From PMNU01 sp035479875 (GTDB lineage Bacteria; Patescibacteriota; Saccharimonadia; Saccharimonadales; UBA4665): a stretch of 64,000 bases of DNA. Under the pieces are notes generated by a model. It saw only the letters and a program-made list of their open reading frames with translations, did not search any database and was not told the origin of the DNA. The stretch spans positions 1 through 64,000 of the forward strand of contig DATIIH010000010.1 of assembly GCA_035479875.1 (NCBI GenBank). Direction: 5' to 3'. How positions within the stretch are numbered: position 1 is the first letter of the stretch; every line of letters starts with the position of its first letter. A program made the position numbers and the translations under genes. Of the stretch, positions 49,066 to 57,998 are shown one piece after another.

Positions 49066-51612
49066 ATGACCCAGAGACTCGTAATTATCGACGGCAAAAG
49101 CGTCTTCTACCGCGGCTACTACGCCATGCCTAATCTAAGCACTAAAGATGGCCGCCCTACCGGCGGCGTGTATGGTTTTGCCGTCATGGCGCTAGAGGTC
49201 GTTAAAAAGCTCAAGCCCAACTACGTGGTGGTGGCTTGGGATAAACGCCACACCAATATTCGCTCGCGCCTCAAGCTCTACCCGCAGTACAAAGGCAACC
49301 GTAAACCCGCGCCCGAAGATTTTTATGACCAAGTAGAGATTTTATATGAACTTTTGCAGAGCCTAGGATGGCCTCTGTACGAAGCCGATGATTACGAAGC
49401 CGACGACCTGATGGGCGCCTTTGCTATGCAAGCTGGCAAAAAAGGCATCGAGAGCTATCTGGTGACTAGCGATCTTGACGTTCTGCAGCTGGTGAACGCC
49501 CACACGCATATCTACACCCTTAAAAAAGGCCTCAGCCACATAGAATTGTTCGACGTCGCCCATTTTGAAGAAAAATACGGCGTGGGCGCCCACCAATGGG
49601 TCGATGTAAAAGCGCTCAAGGGCGATTCGTCCGACAACGTGCCCGGAGTGGCAGGCATCGGCGAAAAAACCGCGCTCGAACTTATTTCTGAATATCATGA
49701 CCTCGACGGTGTGTACGATCACCTCGAACTATTAAAACCGGCGCTGCGCGACAAATTGGCAAAAGATAAAAAAATGGCCTACCTCAGCAAAAAGCTCGTG
49801 ACGCTCTGGGTAGATGCGCCCGTGATGCTCGATTTTGATAAGGCCAAATTGCACGACGGCGTCACACCGGAGTTTGTGGCACTGCTGCGCAAGTTCGAAT
49901 TCCGTGCGCTGCTCAACCAAGTAGAATCAGCCATGACCAGTGCCGAGCTCGCCTCGCTGGAAGCAGCCGCACCCGAAGAAGCGGGCAAGGGCAGCATGCC
50001 CGCTGCCAAAGAGGTAAAACTCAACACCAAGGACTACGCAGCTGCCGAACCGCGCCTCGTCGCTCTCAGCCCTGACAGCGACGCATTGTGGGTGAGCGCC
50101 AAGCCCGGCGAGTACTCCATATTGGAACTAGCGGACGCTGCCGATGTCTTGCAGGCACCGCTTATTGGTCACGACCTCAAAAGTCTTTTCCGTGCACTAC
50201 TCGCCGCCGGCGTTACAACCACCGGGGAAGTAGCGCACGACACGCGCATCGCGGCGTTCATTCTTAACGCTTTGATCCGTTCGCACGACCTCGGCGACCT
50301 CGTAGGTCGCACCGTTAACCCGGACAACCCTGGCCAAGTGGTAAGCGCTATCTGGCAACTCCACGCCGAGCAACAAGCCGAGTTCAAAAAATTGCCCGCG
50401 CTCCAAAAAGTAGCCACCGACATCGACTTCCCAAGCATTTATTTGCTGGCCAAAATCGAGCACCGCGGCATCTTGCTCGATAGCCCGTATCTTGCCACCA
50501 TGAGCAAAGAATTCGTCAAAAAGATCGGCGCGTTGGAACGCAACATTTACGCCCACGCCGGGCAAGAGTTTAATATCGCCTCGCCGGCTCAACTCGGCAT
50601 GATTTTGTTCGAGAAACTGCAGCTGCCCACGGCCGGAGTAAAGAAGGGCAAGACTGGCTACAGCACCGGCGCGCTCGAACTCGCCAAGTTACGCGAGCTG
50701 CACCCGATAGTTGATCTCATCACGCAGTATCGTGAGTACACTAAGCTCAAAAGCACATACATCGACGCGCTGCCCAAGCTCGTAGACGCCCGCGGCAAAT
50801 TGCACACCACCTTTGCGTTAGACGTAGCTGCTACCGGCCGCCTGAGCTCACACGACCCCAACTTGCAAAACATTCCCACTCGTACCGACCTCGGCCATGC
50901 CATTCGCACCGCGTTCGTTCCGGCTAAGGGCAACGTATTTGTGAGCGCCGATTATTCGCAATTTGAGCTTCGCCTCGCCGCCGTGATGGCCGACGACAAA
51001 GAGCTGCAAGAGAGCTTTAACAAAGACCTCGATGTCCATACCCAAACCGCCGCGCAGGTGTACGGCGTGCCGCTCGACAAAGTGACTAAAGAGATGCGCA
51101 GGCACGCCAAAGCAGTCAACTTCGGCATTTTGTATGGTATGAGCCCACACGGCCTGAGTGCCGCCACCGGCATGACCTTTGTAGAGGCCAGACAGTTTAT
51201 CGACAAATATTTTGAACTGCGCAAACCCGTACGCAAGTACATCGATGGTACGCTGCAGCAGGCACTGCACGACGGCTACGTACAGACGATTTTTGGCCGC
51301 CGTCGTCCCACCCCCGACATTAAAAGTAGCAACTTTGCCGTACGCGAAGCTGCCAAACGCGCCGCCATGAACATGCCCATCCAGGGCACCGAAGCAGACA
51401 TTATGAAGCTGGCGATGCTCAAGCTAGAGGACGCGCTGGGCGATAAAGGCCAGCAGCTACTGCAGATCCATGACAGCATTTTGGTGGAATGCCCCGGCCC
51501 GAACGTGGGCGCAGTGGCCAAGATCCTCAAAGACACCATGGAATCGATCCACCCGCTGCCGGTGCACCTCAAAGTAGACGTCACCACCGGCAAAAATTGG
51601 GGCGATTTGTAA
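49066..51612 (+). CDS. polA: DNA polymerase I
   Basis: PolA fills gaps and removes RNA primers. The 848-residue protein has the 5'-nuclease domain (1-290; ADDYEADDLMGA), a middle domain without the D-x-E motif of a working 3'-5' exonuclease (about 310-480), and the polymerase domain with motif A (SADYSQFELRLAA), motif B (RRHAKAVNFGILYGM) and motif C (QIHDSILVEC). Absent proofreading is common in PolA of many bacteria. Confidence 0.97.
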   Translation: MTQRLVIIDGKSVFYRGYYAMPNLSTKDGRPTGGVYGFAVMALEVVKKLKPNYVVVAWDKRHTNIRSRLKLYPQYKGNRKPAPEDFYDQVEILYELLQSLGWPLYEADDYEADDLMGAFAMQAGKKGIESYLVTSDLDVLQLVNAHTHIYTLKKGLSHIELFDVAHFEEKYGVGAHQWVDVKALKGDSSDNVPGVAGIGEKTALELISEYHDLDGVYDHLELLKPALRDKLAKDKKMAYLSKKLVTLWVDAPVMLDFDKAKLHDGVTPEFVALLRKFEFRALLNQVESAMTSAELASLEAAAPEEAGKGSMPAAKEVKLNTKDYAAAEPRLVALSPDSDALWVSAKPGEYSILELADAADVLQAPLIGHDLKSLFRALLAAGVTTTGEVAHDTRIAAFILNALIRSHDLGDLVGRTVNPDNPGQVVSAIWQLHAEQQAEFKKLPALQKVATDIDFPSIYLLAKIEHRGILLDSPYLATMSKEFVKKIGALERNIYAHAGQEFNIASPAQLGMILFEKLQLPTAGVKKGKTGYSTGALELAKLRELHPIVDLITQYREYTKLKSTYIDALPKLVDARGKLHTTFALDVAATGRLSSHDPNLQNIPTRTDLGHAIRTAFVPAKGNVFVSADYSQFELRLAAVMADDKELQESFNKDLDVHTQTAAQVYGVPLDKVTKEMRRHAKAVNFGILYGMSPHGLSAATGMTFVEARQFIDKYFELRKPVRKYIDGTLQQALHDGYVQTIFGRRRPTPDIKSSNFAVREAAKRAAMNMPIQGTEADIMKLAMLKLEDALGDKGQQLLQIHDSILVECPGPNVGAVAKILKDTMESIHPLPVHLKVDVTTGKNWGDL

Positions 51613-51628
51613 CGATTAGGAGGGTGAT

Positions 51629-52324
51629 ATGACAAAAACGGTAGTAGACCTTACCAGAGACGACGATGTGCGCCAGCTGGCCACGCCGGCAAATATTTTG
51701 GCGGGCCACGAGATCTTCCAAAAGGGCGAGGTGGCCTTTGCCGAGTTTAAGCCAGAGCTCATTAACGCGACCGTGAGCATGCCGGGCATGAACACGCGCC
51801 GCACCAGTTTTTCCGTCAAAGATGATATGTTGCGCTGGAAGTGCACCTGCACGAGTAATCCCAAGCTCTTTTGCAAGCATCTGGTGGTAGCCGCACTGGG
51901 CGTCCAAAAAGAAGGTCGCGGGGACATTTATAAGGCTGCCGGAGTTATTATTAAAGACCGTAAAGTATTGTTTGAGCGCTCCCAAGGCAAGCCGGCGTTT
52001 ATAGCGCCCGGCGGCAGGATAGAGGCCGGCGAAACAGTGACCGAGGCGCTTAAACGCGAGCTGAGCGAAGAGTTTCAAATAGATGTTGATGAAGCCGACC
52101 TTGAGCCATTTGGCACCTTCTCGGCCGACGCTGCCAACCACCCCAGCCAGCAAGTGCATATGCAAGTGTTTATCGTTAAAAAGTGGCGCGGCGAAGTAAC
52201 GCCTGCGTCCGAAGTTGCCGAAGTGCGCTGGCTTAATTCGCAGCTGCCAAACGATATTGAGCTGGGCAGCATTTTTGCGCACGAGGTAGTGCCGCGCTTA
52301 AAGAAGGAAGGGCTCATCGACTAA
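51629..52324 (+). CDS. SWIM zinc finger fused to Nudix hydrolase
   Basis: Residues about 15-95 form a SWIM-type finger: C72, C74, C82 and H84 in WKCTCTSNPKLFCKHLVVAA fit C-x-C-x(n)-C-x-H. Residues about 100-225 are a Nudix domain with the box GRIEAGETVTEALKRELSEE, the catalytic Glu cluster in RELSEE. SWIM fingers bind nucleic acid or protein; Nudix enzymes cleave nucleoside diphosphate-X compounds. The fusion could target oxidised nucleotides or nucleic-acid ends. GGAGGG is 8 nt before the ATG. The stop overlaps the next start by one base. Confidence 0.87.
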   Translation: MTKTVVDLTRDDDVRQLATPANILAGHEIFQKGEVAFAEFKPELINATVSMPGMNTRRTSFSVKDDMLRWKCTCTSNPKLFCKHLVVAALGVQKEGRGDIYKAAGVIIKDRKVLFERSQGKPAFIAPGGRIEAGETVTEALKRELSEEFQIDVDEADLEPFGTFSADAANHPSQQVHMQVFIVKKWRGEVTPASEVAEVRWLNSQLPNDIELGSIFAHEVVPRLKKEGLID

Positions 52325-52824
52325 TGGAACCAGATCTCGCCAAGCGCGTCGCGTCCGTAAAGACTTTATTGGCCGAGATCCATCACGCTGCCATCGCTAC
52401 CGTTAACGAAGACGGCTCGCCGCACAACAATCCCGTGTTTATGGCCTTCGACCACCAACTCAATGGCTACTGGGGGTCGCATCCCGAAAGCGTGCACTCC
52501 AAGAATATTGCTCACACGGGGCAGGTATACATCGTATTATTTGACTCGCGCGCTGGCCATGTGGGGCTGTACATCGAAGCCCAAGCCGAAATGCTCACCA
52601 ACCAAGCCGACATCGACGAGGCTTGGGAAGTGACCAATCGGGCCAAAACGTCGTTTGGCGTGCCAATGTCACTGCCTGAGCAATACGTTGGAGACGCACC
52701 TCAGCGCTTCTACCGCGCCCGCCCGCTTAAACTATGGGTCAATAAGAGCGAACGCGACGAATCCGGCGCAATTATCCGCGACCACCGCATCGAAATCACC
52801 CTTGAGGACTTAGCCAACGCATAA
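52324..52824 (+). CDS. Pyridoxamine 5'-phosphate oxidase-like flavin protein
   Basis: The 166-residue protein fits the FMN-binding split-barrel group: HHAAIATVNEDGSPHNNPVFM is the usual first strand pair, then YWGSHPESVHSKNI and VYIVLFDS. It is likely a flavin- or heme-binding reductase or oxidase; true PdxH activity is not implied. It is translationally coupled to the SWIM-Nudix gene. Confidence 0.82.
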   Translation: MEPDLAKRVASVKTLLAEIHHAAIATVNEDGSPHNNPVFMAFDHQLNGYWGSHPESVHSKNIAHTGQVYIVLFDSRAGHVGLYIEAQAEMLTNQADIDEAWEVTNRAKTSFGVPMSLPEQYVGDAPQRFYRARPLKLWVNKSERDESGAIIRDHRIEITLEDLANA

Positions 52825-52893
52825 GAGGCAGGACTATTGTAATATGACGCTGATTGTGGTATTGTTTATACGAACACTTGAGGTGTTACCATT

Positions 52894-53451
52894 ATGAGAT
52901 ACTTCTTAGGATTTTTATTTGCCATTGGGATGATCATCGTCGTGTTTGTGCTGATCTTGCAAGGATTTACACATCACACGGCCGCGCCCAAGAATCAAAT
53001 TAGTTTGCTCGATTACGCCAACAGCCAAACGGTTGTAACGCTCAGCGTAGACGGGCCGGTTAATGCCGACTCGCTGCACCGCGGCTACAGCATCACCATC
53101 GGCCGCGACTCGGTGAACATGGTAACGACTCAGGGCTACCAGGGCTCAGTGCTCCAGCAAAAAACATACGCCAACAATGCATCATCGTATGCTACTTTTT
53201 TGCGCGCTTTGCAGCTCGACAACTACACTAAAGGCAAAACTGGCGCGGGCATCGTCACCGATGAACGCGGCTACTGCGCTACTGGCGAGCGTTACGTATT
53301 CCAGATTATCGCCGGCGGTCAAAGTGTTGAGCGTTTTTGGTCAACGTCTTGCGGCGGTGGTACCTTCCAGGGCGCGGCGGCTAGCGTGATTGATCTCTTC
53401 CAAAAGCAAGTACCCGATTACGGCACGCTCATCCAAACCGTCAACCTGTAG
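52894..53451 (+). CDS. Membrane-anchored protein of unknown function
   Basis: One N-terminal helix (about 3-26) is followed by an external domain of about 155 residues with strand-like text (QTVVTLSVDGPV, YSITIGRDSVNMVTT). Two cysteines, in RGYCATGERY and STSCGGGTF, could form a disulfide. No family is recognised. Confidence 0.55.
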   Translation: MRYFLGFLFAIGMIIVVFVLILQGFTHHTAAPKNQISLLDYANSQTVVTLSVDGPVNADSLHRGYSITIGRDSVNMVTTQGYQGSVLQQKTYANNASSYATFLRALQLDNYTKGKTGAGIVTDERGYCATGERYVFQIIAGGQSVERFWSTSCGGGTFQGAAASVIDLFQKQVPDYGTLIQTVNL

Positions 53452-53688
53452 CTAGCCGATACGGAAGATAATCCGCTTGGTGGTATTGGCCGCTTTTTGC
53501 AACGCGACCACGCGCAGGCGTAGGGCATTGGCCAGGCTAGCACTCTGCACCGTTACTACCAGCGCTTCGCCTTGCAGGCCAACACTCGACGGCACGCCAA
53601 ATTCGTCCACAATATAGCGCTTGATGGCCACAAATTCTTCTGGCTCGCGTGGGGTGCGGCCACGCAGCAGGTCACCGATGCTTTCCAT
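53452..53688 (-). CDS. Short DUF721/DciA-like protein
   Basis: The 78-residue protein starts MESIGDLLRGRTPREPEEF at 53688; six upstream in-frame codons are excluded. It resembles the DUF721 part of DciA, the helicase loader that replaces DnaC in most bacteria. Key text is ALVVTVQSASLANALRLRV. It is shorter than typical DciA, so it may hold only the core domain. Nearby polA, mutM and holA suit a replication role. It is convergent with the upstream gene with no gap. Confidence 0.52.
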   Translation of the reverse strand: MESIGDLLRGRTPREPEEFVAIKRYIVDEFGVPSSVGLQGEALVVTVQSASLANALRLRVVALQKAANTTKRIIFRIG

Positions 53689-53726
53689 GGCGTATACTAT
53701 ATGCAAGCTAACGACGATCAGCGATA

Positions 53727-53754
53727 TTGACTTTTATGATAAATAGTATACAAT
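53727..53754 (+). promoter_or_regulatory. Promoter of the 53766 orphan
   Basis: TTGACT (53727-53732) and TACAAT (53749-53754) are 16 bp apart. The ATG is 11 nt downstream, so the leader is very short. Confidence 0.5.
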
Positions 53755-53765
53755 AACACGTAATT

Positions 53766-54359
53766 ATGAGATTTACCTCGGGACAGGTACCAGAGTCGGT
53801 AATGGTAGCGTCACATCGTGCCGGAGGATTCGTGCCCCCCGAGGTCGAGCCCGAACAGACTTTCCCCTCCACGTTACCCCTTGCACATGTCAGTGGCATC
53901 GCACGCGCGCTAGGTGATCAAATGGGTGCGGTTATTGATAGGTTTGGCCCTCAGGGAGCCGAAGTAGTCAGTTACTACGAAATCGCTACTCTTGCCGCTT
54001 TGCGAGACAGCTTGATGGAGGTGAACGACAACGATGTGCTCCGGCATACCGCGTTCCTTGCTCGACGCGAACCCGATTATTACGGTGTCGAACCCCACGT
54101 GCCGCTCGGTCGCCAGGCTGTTATTCGTTATGCGCTGCAGCGCCAAGCTGCGCGCGCACATGAAGTTGGTGAAGTGTGTGCCGCCGAAGCAGCCGGGCTG
54201 CTGGCGGGTCTCTTCGCCGCCGAGCCGCCCGCCGTACTATCTTTTGCCGCTGGCAGCAAGAAGTTGGCTGCGCTACTATTAGGTAGTCATGCCCGAGCTC
54301 CCCGAAGTAGAGACAGTACGCATCGGCTTGGCGGCTTTGCTGCCGAGTCTGCGCGTTAA
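53766..54359 (+). CDS. Orphan protein overlapping mutM
   Basis: No family is recognised. The 197-residue product is soluble and Ala rich, with a helical C-terminal half (RQAVIRYALQRQAARAHEVG). The last 71 bp overlap the start of mutM in another frame, and the overlapping tail (RAPRSRDSTHRLGGFAAES) is Arg/Ser rich, as expected of a shifted read of mutM. The gene may have been extended into mutM when an older stop was lost. Confidence 0.5.
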   Translation: MRFTSGQVPESVMVASHRAGGFVPPEVEPEQTFPSTLPLAHVSGIARALGDQMGAVIDRFGPQGAEVVSYYEIATLAALRDSLMEVNDNDVLRHTAFLARREPDYYGVEPHVPLGRQAVIRYALQRQAARAHEVGEVCAAEAAGLLAGLFAAEPPAVLSFAAGSKKLAALLLGSHARAPRSRDSTHRLGGFAAESAR

Positions 54360-55167
54360 AGACGTCACCCACGACTGGCCCAAGGGTTTCCCTAACGCGC
54401 CCGCCGATGTATCCGCGTTTTTAGTTGGTGCGCAGGTAATCGGCGTACGCCGCCGCGCCAAGGTATTACTTATTGATTTAAGCACTGAGTACTCGCTGGT
54501 TATCCATTTAAAGATGACCGGCCAGTTGGTATTCCGCTCGCGCGCCGAGCATTTTGGCGCTGGGCACCCAAACGACAGCTTGGTAGGCGAACTGCCCGAC
54601 CGCTCCACGCGCGTGATTTTCACTTTTGATAAAGGTGCCAAGCTATACTTTAACGACCAACGTAAATTCGGCTGGGTACGGTTGATGCCTACCACCGAGG
54701 TGGAGAATCTCGATTTCTTTAAAAAAGTCGGGCCAGAGCCCCTAGCCGATGATTTTACGGCCGCCGATTTTGCCAAACGCCTCCAACGCCGTAAAAACAG
54801 TGGCATTAAGGCCGTACTCCTCGACCAAACCGTGGTCGCTGGCATTGGTAACATCTACGCGGACGAGAGTCTGTGGGGTGCCAAAATCCATCCCGGAACT
54901 AAGGTAGCCGAACTCTCAGCAGCCAAAACCAAGGCACTATACGAGGCGCTACGCACCGTGCTCAAACTCGCCATCCAAAAAGGCGGCTCCACCGACCGCA
55001 ATTACGTGAACCACGAAGGCAAGCGCGGCAGCTACCTCACTTTTGCCAATGTCTTTCGGCGCGAAGGGCAGGCTTGCCCGCGTCATCCCGATACGCAGAT
55101 TATCAAATTGCGCGTGGCCGGCCGCGGCACGCATATCTGCCCCAAGTGTCAGCAATTACCCCGTTAG
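54289..55167 (+). CDS. mutM: Formamidopyrimidine-DNA glycosylase
   Basis: MutM removes oxidised purines such as 8-oxoguanine. The start is the invariant MPELPEVET, whose Pro is the catalytic N-terminus. Visible are LVIHLKMTGQL, the helix-two-turn-helix part with VAGIGNIYADESLW, and a C-terminal zinc finger. The finger reads CPRH then CPKC, so the second ligand is His instead of Cys; zinc binding is still likely. Length (292) is normal. Confidence 0.96.
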   Translation: MPELPEVETVRIGLAALLPSLRVKDVTHDWPKGFPNAPADVSAFLVGAQVIGVRRRAKVLLIDLSTEYSLVIHLKMTGQLVFRSRAEHFGAGHPNDSLVGELPDRSTRVIFTFDKGAKLYFNDQRKFGWVRLMPTTEVENLDFFKKVGPEPLADDFTAADFAKRLQRRKNSGIKAVLLDQTVVAGIGNIYADESLWGAKIHPGTKVAELSAAKTKALYEALRTVLKLAIQKGGSTDRNYVNHEGKRGSYLTFANVFRREGQACPRHPDTQIIKLRVAGRGTHICPKCQQLPR

Positions 55168-55188
55168 CGTGCTACCATTGGTGTACAT

Positions 55189-56106
55189 ATGGTAGTGACG
55201 CTAACGGGAGCTAATGATTTTGCGCGTACGCAGGAATTGCGCCGGCGGGTAGACGCCTTTATTGCTGCACACAGTGATATTAGCCTAGAACGTTTGGACG
55301 GCGAGGAGGCAACGGCCGCACAAATGCAGGGGGCCATTAGTTCGCTGCCGTTTTTGAGCGCGCGCAAGATGGTGATTTTACGCGAACCGGGCAAGCAAAA
55401 AGCCTGGGCCGAGCACTTTGCCAACATCTTAAAAGAAGTGGCCGACACCAGCGACGTGATTATTGTAGAGCCCAAGCTCGACAAGCGCCTCACCTATTAC
55501 AAAACCCTCAAAAAAGAGACTGAGTTTATCGAATGCGCCGAGATCGACGCCGGTGGCCTGGCCCGCTGGGCGGCCGAGTATGCCAAAGAACGGGGCGGGG
55601 CGCTGAGCGCTGGCGACGCCCGGCTGCTTATCGACCGTGTGGGCCCCAATCAGCAACTGTTAACACAAGAACTTAATAAGTTGCTCGATTACGACCCGCA
55701 GATTACCCGCACCACCATCGAGCTTTTAACCGAGCGCTTACCCCAGAGCACGGTCTTTGAACTGTTAGACGTCGCGTTTAGCGGCAACGCCAAGCGCGCT
55801 ATGGAGCTTTACCGCGAACAGCGCGCTCTCAAAGTTGAGCCGCAGGCGATTATCGCCATGTTGGCGTGGCAGCTACACGTTTTGGCGCTCGTCAAAACCG
55901 CCGCCGGGCGCAGCGTTGACGATATCGCGCGCGAAGCGCGACTCAACCCCTTTGTAGTGCGCAAAAGTCAGGGCCTAGCGCGCAATCTCACGCTCGAGGT
56001 GCTACAACGCCAGATTGCCGGTTTACTCGCGCTGGATGTGAGCCTCAAAACCAAATCCATCGACGCCGACGAAGCTCTACAGCTCTATTTACTCCAGCTC
56101 GTGTGA
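55189..56106 (+). CDS. holA: DNA polymerase III subunit delta
   Basis: HolA is the wrench of the clamp loader that opens the sliding clamp. The 305-residue protein starts MVVTLTGANDFARTQELRR and has the AAA-like domain pieces (SSLPFLSARKMVILREP) and the C-terminal collar (VFELLDVAFSGNAKRAMELY, IIAMLAWQLHVLALVK). It is 22 bp after mutM, so probably co-transcribed. In many bacteria holA is next to rpsT; here one extra gene separates them. Confidence 0.93.
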   Translation: MVVTLTGANDFARTQELRRRVDAFIAAHSDISLERLDGEEATAAQMQGAISSLPFLSARKMVILREPGKQKAWAEHFANILKEVADTSDVIIVEPKLDKRLTYYKTLKKETEFIECAEIDAGGLARWAAEYAKERGGALSAGDARLLIDRVGPNQQLLTQELNKLLDYDPQITRTTIELLTERLPQSTVFELLDVAFSGNAKRAMELYREQRALKVEPQAIIAMLAWQLHVLALVKTAAGRSVDDIAREARLNPFVVRKSQGLARNLTLEVLQRQIAGLLALDVSLKTKSIDADEALQLYLLQLV

Positions 56107-56157
56107 TATATATCATATTTACCCTTTTTGACGCTTATGCTAAAATATGGTGTACAT

Positions 56158-57402
56158 ATGGCATACCCTGCTTCCTTAGTTCATGAGCCTCTAGTTGTGC
56201 CGCCAGCGCCGCTTGGTGGCGTTGAGGCTGCCCTGGGTAGTGGTGCCGTGCACGCCGCCAGCGCTGCGGCACGCGCCTCTCGCGACGCAGCCGACTTTCA
56301 CCAGGCAGGTCAGTTTGATCTAGCCGAAGAGGCTGCTCGCACTGCCGAGTCGCATAGACAGCAGATGTCTGAACTCATGGACGGCGTACGCAGCCGGTTG
56401 TCCCAAGACGAACGACCTGGCTTTTTGTATGAGTATCTCAACGGCTTCATTGGCGACGCGTTCCATGGAGCGGTGATAGGTGGCCATACCTCTCACCGTG
56501 ATATTGTTTCCTGGCTAGCTGACCGTACCCAGGGAGCAACTGACGCGCAGCTCTTTACGTTTTTAGAGCGACATATCCAGCACATTGAGAAGCTGCAAGC
56601 CGAACCTCAGGCCAGAGAGGTTATCAACAAGACCAAGCAGCAGTACATGGGCAACGTCCAGGAAATGGTACAGGCAGGCTGGCTCAGCACCGACGCTCTC
56701 TCAACACTAGGCAGTGCCCGAGACGTACGCGTTGTAATAGGTGACATCTGGGATACGTACCTGCAGAATACTCACGGCTATTTTGTCGACCATGGTGGAC
56801 AGGTATATATCACGATCGCGCCCGGCACAGGCAACCGGGAGCACGATCTGTATGAAACAATACGGAGGGTTTTGCCCCATGAACTCGGACACCTGCAATT
56901 TGCAGAGCCAGACATGCCGGACTGGTTTCACGAAGGCATGATGGAGCACTTTAACAGAATGTACGCTACTGGTCGTCCTGCTGTCATGAACCCGGATATA
57001 CGCCGCGAGACGAACAGCCATTATGTCGCATACCGTCGTCTCATGGCCGAAATGTTCGCGGATCCCGGCAAAACGGGTGGCGAGCCTGGCGGCAAGTTGT
57101 TACGGACAGCGATGCTTGCCGCTAGTAGTCGATCCGACGCGCCAGTGTGGGCTGAGTTTCAGCGCCTACTCGACGCCAAGTATGGCAAAGACGCATTTGC
57201 CAGGTTCAGCGCTGATATCAGTGGGCAAGCCGCAGCTCTTATGCAACGAGGCTTGCCCGAGCATGTGGCACCGGAACAGGCAACCGACAACTTACGCCAT
57301 CGTATTACTTCACTAGTGCATGGTAAGCACCGTCCGCAGCCTGGCGGCAGGCGGCGCGCGCACCAAGTAGGTGCTGCCGTTTTGCGCCCGCGCCGTGCCT
57401 AG
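56158..57402 (+). CDS. Predicted zinc metallopeptidase (HExxH) orphan
   Basis: The 414-residue protein has VLPHELGHLQF (HELGH at 241-245) followed by DWFHEGMMEHF, with Glu259 well placed as the third ligand of a gluzincin-type zinc site. The N-terminal half is helical and Ala/Gln rich. There is no clear signal peptide, so it may act inside the cell or leave by a nonclassical route. A conserved family is not recognised. The C-terminus is very basic (HRPQPGGRRRAHQVG). ATG 56158 is preferred over 56128 because a TATGGT box ends 6 nt upstream; this is a weak box. Confidence 0.65.
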   Translation: MAYPASLVHEPLVVPPAPLGGVEAALGSGAVHAASAAARASRDAADFHQAGQFDLAEEAARTAESHRQQMSELMDGVRSRLSQDERPGFLYEYLNGFIGDAFHGAVIGGHTSHRDIVSWLADRTQGATDAQLFTFLERHIQHIEKLQAEPQAREVINKTKQQYMGNVQEMVQAGWLSTDALSTLGSARDVRVVIGDIWDTYLQNTHGYFVDHGGQVYITIAPGTGNREHDLYETIRRVLPHELGHLQFAEPDMPDWFHEGMMEHFNRMYATGRPAVMNPDIRRETNSHYVAYRRLMAEMFADPGKTGGEPGGKLLRTAMLAASSRSDAPVWAEFQRLLDAKYGKDAFARFSADISGQAAALMQRGLPEHVAPEQATDNLRHRITSLVHGKHRPQPGGRRRAHQVGAAVLRPRRA

Positions 57403-57416
57403 GCGGCCCGTGCCTA

Positions 57417-57451
57417 AAATAATAGCCACGAACGAGCCGCGGCTATTATTT
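57417..57451. terminator. Bidirectional terminator
   Basis: AAATAATAGCC pairs with GGCTATTATTT around a 13-nt loop between convergent genes. The AT-rich ends give partial T runs on both strands. Confidence 0.55.
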
Positions 57452-57465
57452 ATTACCTAGTCTTG

Positions 57466-57834
57466 CTACTTTTTAGTAGTCTTTTTGGCAACCGTCTTTT
57501 TAGGGGCGGCCTTTTTAGCTACAGGCTTCTTGGCCACTGCCTTTTTGGCAGCTGGCTTGGCGGCGACTTTGCTTACGCCCGTCGATTTAGAAGCGCGGGC
57601 TAGTTGCGCCTTCTTGCGGGCAACTTTATTTTTGTGCATCAGGCCTTTTTTAACGGCCTTGTCGAGCTCGCTCGCAGCTTTGCTCTCGAGCTTCTTAACC
57701 TCTTTAGAGCCGCCGGTCACGGCCTTGTGGAAGGCCTTGATTGCGCCCTTTAGAGTGCGCTTGCTCTTGCTATTGCGTACGGCTGCCTTGTTGGCCGTCT
57801 TTACACGCTTCTTTGCTGATTTAATAATGGGCAT
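57466..57834 (-). CDS. rpsT: 30S ribosomal protein S20 with basic tail
   Basis: S20 binds 16S rRNA early in assembly. The start MPIIKSAKKRVKTANKAAVRN at 57834 is canonical; an upstream in-frame start adds 11 residues and is unlikely. The core (1-85) matches S20. The tail (about 86-122) is a Lys/Ala/Pro/Val repeat (AAKKAVAKKPVAKKAAPKK), like histone H1-type tails, and is not part of normal S20 (about 87 residues). Confidence 0.94.
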   Translation of the reverse strand: MPIIKSAKKRVKTANKAAVRNSKSKRTLKGAIKAFHKAVTGGSKEVKKLESKAASELDKAVKKGLMHKNKVARKKAQLARASKSTGVSKVAAKPAAKKAVAKKPVAKKAAPKKTVAKKTTKK

Positions 57835-57998
57835 CTTATGCTGTACCTTTGTTGTTAATTTGTCCATTTAAATATACAAGAGTGGGAACTAATTTGCAAA
57901 CCTGTCAATAGGGGGCCGTCTTTACACGCTTCTCAAAAATTACTTGGCATGCTTATGCTTATGTGCTACGCTGTTTTTACAGATTGTAAATAAAAAGT

